Positions 62,591-64,000 of a stretch of DNA of 64,000 nt are shown in pieces; positions within the stretch are counted from its first letter, which is position 1; every line of letters starts with the position of its first letter. The stretch covers positions 310,001 through 374,000 of the forward strand of contig NZ_BCNB01000006.1 of the NCBI RefSeq assembly GCF_001485575.1, read 5' to 3'. The translations under genes were made by a program, and so were the position numbers. Under the pieces are notes generated by a model. That model was given only the letters and a program-made list of their open reading frames with translations, was not told the DNA's origin and did not search any database. The DNA comes from Haloarcula sp. CBA1127 (lineage in GTDB: Archaea > Halobacteriota > Halobacteria > Halobacteriales > Haloarculaceae).

Positions 62591-63697
62591 ATGAGTGTCC
62601 TCCAACGCGACCCCACGGACAGGGTACAGATTCTCGATGAAAACGGGACAGTGGTCGACGGCGCGACCGTCCCGGACCTCTCGGACGACGAACTGGTGGA
62701 GATGTACCGGTATCTCAAACTCGGCCGGCACTTCGACCAGCGGGCGGTGAGTTTGCAACGACAGGGCCGGATGGGAACCTACCCCCCAATGTCGGGACAG
62801 GAGGCCTCGCAGGTCGGCAGCGCCTTCGCGCTGCGAGACGGCGACTGGGCCTTCCCGAGCTACCGGGAGCATCTCGCGATGTACGTCAAGGGATGGCCTC
62901 TGTCGGACGACCTGTTGTACTGGATGGGATCGGAGTCAGGTAATTCGCCGCCAGAAGACGTCCAAGCGTTCTCGTTTGCGGTTCCAATCGCGACGCAGAT
63001 TCCGCACGCGACCGGGGCCGCGTGGGCATCGAAACTCAAGGGCGATGACACCGCTGCCCTCGTGTACTTCGGTGACGGTGCGACCTCCGAGGGCGACTTT
63101 CATGAAGGCCTGAACTTCGCTGGCGTGTTCGACGTGCCAGCGGTGTTTTTCTGTAACAACAACCAGTGGGCGATTTCGGTGCCACGGGAGCGCCAGTCGG
63201 CCAGCGAGACGCTCGCCCAGAAGGCCAACGCCTACGGCTTCGACGGCGTCCAGGTCGACGGGATGGACCCGCTGGCGGTGTATCAGGTTACCCGCGAGGC
63301 CGTCGACAAGGCACACGACCCGCCAGAGGACGGACTCCGGCCGACGATGATCGAGGCGGTGCAGTACCGCTTTGGCGCACACACGACGGCTGACGACCCA
63401 TCGGTGTACCGCGACGACAGCGAGGTTGAGCGCTGGAAGCAGAAAGACCCCATCCCGCGGATGGAAGCGTTCCTCCGAGACCAGGGCCTGCTCGACGACG
63501 AGCGGGTCGACGCCATCGACGAATCGGTTCAGGATGAGGTAGCCACGGCCATCGACGAGGCTGAGGCGACAGAGCGACCGAAGCCAGAGGAGATGTTCGC
63601 GGACGTGTACGCGGAGATGCCACAGCGGCTTGAACAGCAACTGGACTACCTCGAAGAGCTGCGCGCGCGACACGGCGATGAGGTGCTACTGGAATGA
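62591..63697 (+). CDS. pdhA: 2-oxoacid dehydrogenase E1 component, alpha subunit
   Basis: Thiamine-diphosphate subunit of a pyruvate or branched-chain 2-oxoacid dehydrogenase. The 368-residue product shows [20 protein letters not shown], the TPP motif [20 protein letters not shown] (near residue 160) ending in CNNNQWAIS, and the phosphorylation-loop-like [15 protein letters not shown]. The stop overlaps the ATG of the beta subunit (ATGA). Substrate: the genomic label is usually pyruvate, but haloarchaea oxidise pyruvate mainly through a ferredoxin enzyme, so branched-chain or other 2-oxoacids are possible. lipA lies upstream. Confidence 0.9.
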   Translation: MSVLQRDPTDRVQILDENGTVVDGATVPDLSDDELVEMYRYLKLGRHFDQRAVSLQRQGRMGTYPPMSGQEASQVGSAFALRDGDWAFPSYREHLAMYVKGWPLSDDLLYWMGSESGNSPPEDVQAFSFAVPIATQIPHATGAAWASKLKGDDTAALVYFGDGATSEGDFHEGLNFAGVFDVPAVFFCNNNQWAISVPRERQSASETLAQKANAYGFDGVQVDGMDPLAVYQVTREAVDKAHDPPEDGLRPTMIEAVQYRFGAHTTADDPSVYRDDSEVERWKQKDPIPRMEAFLRDQGLLDDERVDAIDESVQDEVATAIDEAEATERPKPEEMFADVYAEMPQRLEQQLDYLEELRARHGDEVLLE

Positions 63698-64000
63698 GCA
63701 CACAGGACGCAAACACACAGAGTTTGACGCTCGTACAGGCCGTCCGTGACGGGCTCTACGGCGAGATGGAACGGAACGAAGACGTGGTCGTGATGGGTGA
63801 AGATGTCGGGAAAAACGGCGGCGTCTTCCGGGCGACACAGGGACTCCACGAGGAGTTCGGTGACGACCGGGTCATCGACACGCCGCTCGCGGAGGCCGGT
63901 ATCGTCGGGACAGCTATCGGCATGGCTGCCTACGGGCTCCGGCCGGTTCCGGAGATGCAGTTCTCCGGGTTCATGTACCCCGCGTTCGACCAGATTGTCA
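63694..64000 (+). CDS. 2-oxoacid dehydrogenase E1 component, beta subunit (partial)
   Basis: The first 102 residues are seen before the window ends. They include [40 protein letters not shown] and [20 protein letters not shown], the E1-beta/transketolase pyrimidine-domain signature, and [14 protein letters not shown]. The start overlaps the stop of the alpha subunit, indicating 1:1 translational coupling. E2 and E3 genes are expected beyond the right edge. Confidence 0.93.
   Translation, partial: MSTQDANTQSLTLVQAVRDGLYGEMERNEDVVVMGEDVGKNGGVFRATQGLHEEFGDDRVIDTPLAEAGIVGTAIGMAAYGLRPVPEMQFSGFMYPAFDQIV

Overview
The window is chromosomal DNA of a halophilic archaeon, very probably a Haloarcula species. 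Evidence: high GC, strongly acidic proteins, leaderless archaeal promoters (TATA-like box about 25-28 bases before the start codon), archaeal families (MC1 chromatin protein, archaeal PheS/PheT, two-domain tRNA-splicing endonuclease, archaeal RNase P RNA), and rRNA ends that agree with the Haloarcula sequences I remember. No database search was possible.

Region 1 (1-21.1 kb) is a corrin-ring (cobalamin) biosynthesis locus. cobN-cbiC-cbiE lie on the minus strand, divergent from a fused chlI/chlD chelatase motor (chlID), which is followed by the cobalt transporter pair cbtB-cbtA. A second minus-strand block holds two cbiH-type methyltransferases, a ferredoxin, a LAGLIDADG-like protein, cbiX, DUF3209 and a cytoplasmic beta-propeller. 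A third holds cbiT-cbiL-cbiF-cbiG. A kinase-like gene (plus) and an SDR gene (minus) sit between blocks two and three. Near-palindromic copies of TTG-N8-CAA lie in the promoters of the three main transcription starts, with a looser copy before cbtB. They look like the operator of a shared regulator.

Region 2 (21.1-31.3 kb) carries uvrB, an unknown helical protein, RNase P RNA, a siroheme nitrite/sulfite reductase, tRNA-Lys with a nearby copy of part of its 3' end, a protein with a ParB-type HTH, and several small haloarchaeal proteins, some of them membrane proteins.

Region 3 (31.4-38.3 kb) is an exported-protein locus: an ER-type signal peptidase, a LamG-domain protein, a membrane-bound HTH regulator, three DUF1102-like secreted proteins (one membrane-anchored, with a long Gly/Thr/Pro linker) and a DUF5305-like protein. 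Its composition recalls the bacterial SipW/TasA (camelysin) matrix-fibre system. It is my best candidate for a poorly described system here.

Region 4 (38.5-44.6 kb) is a complete rRNA operon on the minus strand: stacked promoters, 16S, tRNA-Ala, 23S, 5S, then tRNA-Cys. Bulge-helix-bulge processing stems can be paired by eye around both 16S and 23S.

Region 5 (44.7-64 kb) is mostly housekeeping: MC1, an AbrB-like protein, pyrD, a frameshifted RDD gene, pheT-pheS, trpS, endA, a NucS-N/zinc-ribbon fusion, a HAD phosphatase, a Ski2/Hel308-type helicase, a methyltransferase, lipA, a lipoprotein-HTH-membrane trio, and the start of a 2-oxoacid dehydrogenase operon (E1 alpha and partial E1 beta) that needs the lipoate made through LipA.
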